This document shows positions 61,437 to 64,000 of a stretch of 64,000 nucleotides of DNA, piece after piece. The stretch comes from DATKEJ01 sp963768715 (GTDB lineage: Bacteria; Bacteroidota; Rhodothermia; Rhodothermales; DATKEJ01). The position numbers were made by a program, and so were the translations under genes. The DNA lies in contig CAVYJC010000007.1 of assembly GCA_963768715.1 (NCBI GenBank), forward strand, positions 310,001-374,000, in the 5' to 3' direction. Position 1 is the first letter of the stretch. Each line of letters begins with the position of its first letter. The notes under the pieces are model-generated. The model was not told the origin of the DNA, made no database searches, and worked only from the letters and a program-made list of their open reading frames with translations.

Positions 61437-64000
61437 CTATCGCGCTCTCACGACCTGTCTGAACATGACGCGCTCGCCGGCCTCGAGGCGCACAAGATAG
61501 GCTCCGCTCGAGACCGATCGGCCCGACCCGTCCCTTCCATCCCAGACAATGCTCTTCCTCCCGGAAGTCGCATCCTCAGACAGCAACTCGCAGACCTTTC
61601 TGCCCATGACGTCGAACACGGCGACCGTCACGTGGACCGCTTTCGCGAGATCAAACGGAATAGTGGTCGTTTCGAAGAACGGATTCGGGTAGTTGGCGAG
61701 CAGCGTGGTCGACGAAGGCAGAGGTGACCCCGAGGGATCTTCGATCGACGTGGCAACGCCGACTAGCTCGGCGATTTCTTCTGCGGTGAGAGCCCGGTTA
61801 TAAATGCGCACGTCGTCGATTTCGCCTTTGAAATTCCACTCGATATTCCCCGGCAGCATCTGAGCAATGGTCAGGTCCAGGCTGGTAGTCGCCATGCGTC
61901 CCGAAAGAGCGACTTCACCGTCGAGGAGTCCATTCGCGAAGACCTTCATCGAACTGCCGTCATACGTGACCGCGACGCTGTAAACGGAGTCCTTCTTGAG
62001 AACCGTGCCCGAGTCGAGGTCCTTTACGGATGAGACGGTCTTAACCGTCCATCGCAGCCGGTGCTCGGGTGTGATGGACACTTTCCAGCGATTCTGCCAA
62101 CTCCCGTGCGACACGAGGAATGCCTCGCGATCGAAAAGCTGATACGGTTTGGTCCAGAATGCCACGGTAATTGCATCCTGGAAATCGAGCGAAGGATGGG
62201 ACGGCACGGTGACGACGTCATCGATCCCGTCGAAAGTATAAGCTGCGTTGGGTAACCCGTCGCGGTCACTCACAAGCTCGGCGCCCTCGACCATCGCATT
62301 GTTCGCGAATCCACTCGCATCGAGGGCGTTGCCGTTGAAAGGATAGTAGGCAACGAGGTCCCCTGCAACGATCCCGACACTGTCCGTCGCCGACGCCAGA
62401 TCGCCATCTTCGACGGTGCACCGCAGCGTGTAGTACCCGGGCGCATCCGGCGCGGTCCAGCTGACCGTGTCCCCTTCCCCGTTCAGGCTTCCAGCATCGG
62501 CCTGCCACTGATAGGTCAATGCATCGCCATCCTCATCCGTTCGCGTCGCAGGTCACGACGGAAGACTCTCCGACGTCGACGATCGCCGGATCTGCGGAAA
62601 GGCCCGTAATCTCCGGAGCGTGATTCGAAAAGACGCCGAGGCTAATCGTCTCGACGGACTGCCCACCACGACCGTCCTGCACCGTGCATGTCACATCGTA
62701 TTCGCCGACCTCGTCCGGCGGCGTCCACGTCACTGCGGCTCCTTCACCGGAGACTTCTCCACCCGAGACCTGCCAGGCGTATGCGAGCGCGTCTCCATTC
62801 CGATCTTCGGCCGTACAGTACAACGAGGACGTGCCGCCTCTGAAAACGTCGCGTGGAGATGCATCCAGCGCTTTGATTCGCGGCGGAATGTTTTCGCCGG
62901 TCAGTCCGGCTCCATAATCGACCACGATCCCGTCAATGAGCGTTCGATTGGCCTCGTGGGTGAGCGTCCCTCCTGCCGGCGCCAACACAAGCATGACCGC
63001 CTCGTCTGCCGGTATCGTGATCCGAACAGCTCCCGCTCAGCCCCTTGAGTAAGAAACTCGTTTGAAACGGCGTCGAACAGATCGTACGAACCGGAACTTC
63101 CACATCAATGGTTACGGCCTTGTCTTCTTCGTACGGATTGTAGTACAGATAGGTCGGATAGGCGTCTGCATCGGAAGAAATCGGTCCTCAGCAAATCGAG
63201 TTTCAGGATGCCGTCCACGTCCGTCGTATCAACGATTCCGCCTAGCATTCCGACGTGGGAGGAGCCGTACAGAACGAGATTGGTATGCCCCCAGCCTCCT
63301 GCAATCGCATCACCGGTTGCATAAGGACTCTGCCCACTTTGACTCTGCCGGATCGCCTCGTGTCCGATATATGATTCCGGATCGTACTCGAAGGCCCAGT
63401 CCTCGCTGTCCTGGTTCGTCGCGGGAAGGTATTTCGGATAGAAGAGTCGGGACGCATTCGCCAGGTTCAATACCCATTTACCGATGGCCCGCGCGAAACG
63501 ATCGTCGTATCGAGTCATTGGCACAAGCGCGCCGGCCTGTTGGTAACCGTTCATCATGAACGCATAGTCGTTGAACGACTCTTCGCCGATCAGACCATGG
63601 ACATCGTACCCTCCCCAGGTTCCAAGCAGGGAGCCCCAGCTTCTGAGAGGTCCGACGTCGAAAGTCCAGTTGACCATCTTCTCGACGTCGTAGGACGTGT
63701 TCAGCTCCGCATTCATCCGCGCGGCTGCGTACACGCCATATGGTAGCTGTATTTCGTAGGCGGGATTCGTGGTCCTTCCGTTCAGAAATTCCATCGCCCA
63801 CTCGGCGCCGACCCGATACCGTTCATCCCCAGTTTCCGTGTAGGCATTGTAGAGCAGCCAGGCGATGGCCCCTGCTGCTTCCGGTTCTTTGACCCCGGTG
63901 AGCAGCGGCTTCATATTGGAAAGAGAAAATGCGCGGTAGTTCATGTTCGGCGCCGTCCATGGCGCGGACTTCCCTCCCATCCTTTCGACCGCTTCGAGAA
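61437..64000 (-). pseudogene. Multidomain secreted T9SS protein, frameshifted, 5' end outside window
   Basis: A large exported protein running off the window. The visible N-terminal part (64000 to ~63160) has the alpha-helical toroid pattern of GH-like catalytic domains (AGAIAWLLYNAYTETGDERY, TNQDSEDWAFEYDP). A frameshift near 63160-63185 leads to YLYYNPYEEDKAVTIDVEV, another near 63030 to VMLVLAPAGG. Two PKD-like beta-sandwiches follow (APEITGLSADPAIVDVGESS; a third shift near 62530 to DALTYQWQADAGSLNGEG), then a LamG/concanavalin-like domain (VAYYPFNGNALDASGFANNA, GEIDDVRIYNRALTAEEIAEL) and a T9SS sorting domain (NYPNPFFETTTIPFD). At least three indels. A surface polysaccharide-acting enzyme is an inference from the domain set. 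Confidence 0.85.

Noticed and set aside
1..64000. tRNA, rRNA, IS element or prophage
   Set aside because: No cloverleaf-like TPsiC boxes in context, no rRNA-like stretch, and no transposase, integrase or phage structural genes were recognised on either strand. A tRNAscan or IS search could still find a missed one.

Overview
The window is about 58% GC (estimated by eye) and looks like a bacterium of the Fibrobacterota-Chlorobiota-Bacteroidota superphylum, possibly near Rhodothermia/Balneolia. Seven proteins end in a type IX secretion (T9SS) type A sorting domain with the NYPNPF-type start. There is a TonB-dependent receptor, several short OMP barrels, and one promoter that matches the Bacteroidota -7 box TAnnTTTG. 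The phylum is inferred; no rRNA or tRNA gene was found to settle it.

Layout. 1-9.9 kb: the 3' part of a TonB receptor, a small DUF4282 membrane protein, a frameshift-ridden T9SS BNR/sortilin-like gene, a large GxGYxYP-like T9SS protein, a PhyH dioxygenase and a small dimeric-barrel-like protein. 10-13.8 kb: a periplasmic double OB-fold protein and two tandem, partly broken YD-type repeat proteins with T9SS tails. 13.8-27.7 kb: an APC permease fused to an RCK module, then one 12-gene minus-strand cluster. That cluster holds a group 3b-type NAD(P)-linked [NiFe] hydrogenase (beta, cyclic-nucleotide-domain protein, gamma, small, large), its C-terminal protease, hypA, B, F, C, D, E and a NicO-type nickel transporter. 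Overlapping start and stop codons and an FNR-like dyad just before the first gene suggest one redox-controlled operon.

27.8-30.5 kb: a divergent pair made of an SDR/DUF2867-type gene and a CarH-like B12 photoreceptor-repressor. All four AdoCbl-pocket residues I checked are present at the right spacing. The shared promoter region has two good promoters, 11-bp direct repeats and an intrinsic terminator inside the SDR leader. 30.6-48.2 kb: mostly secreted proteins. Four share an N-terminal FQG-type domain, and there are also an LRR protein, a sugar dehydrogenase-like protein and a 1060-aa repeat protein. Between them lie a HXXEE membrane protein, a CFA synthase and an S2P-CBS protease. 48.3-58.5 kb: a DUF975-like membrane protein, a DUF2911-TPR protein, two tandem OMP barrel paralogues separated by a ten-unit hairpin array, a broken GNAT gene, and an APC-EIIA-TrkA_C fusion translationally coupled to modABC. 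58.6-64 kb: a GH28-like beta-helix protein, a class V aminotransferase and a multidomain T9SS protein cut by the window end; all three carry frameshifts.

Two features stand out across the window. Intergenic DNA is full of tandem heptamers (two arrays are octamers) of many different sequences that keep a strict period, often touching start or stop codons. Frameshifts are clustered in secreted or peripheral genes and absent from the 12-kb hydrogenase operon. Most genes are ordinary family members. The best candidates for something undescribed are the heptamer arrays, the hairpin array between the OMP paralogues, and the attenuator-like leader next to the CarH gene.
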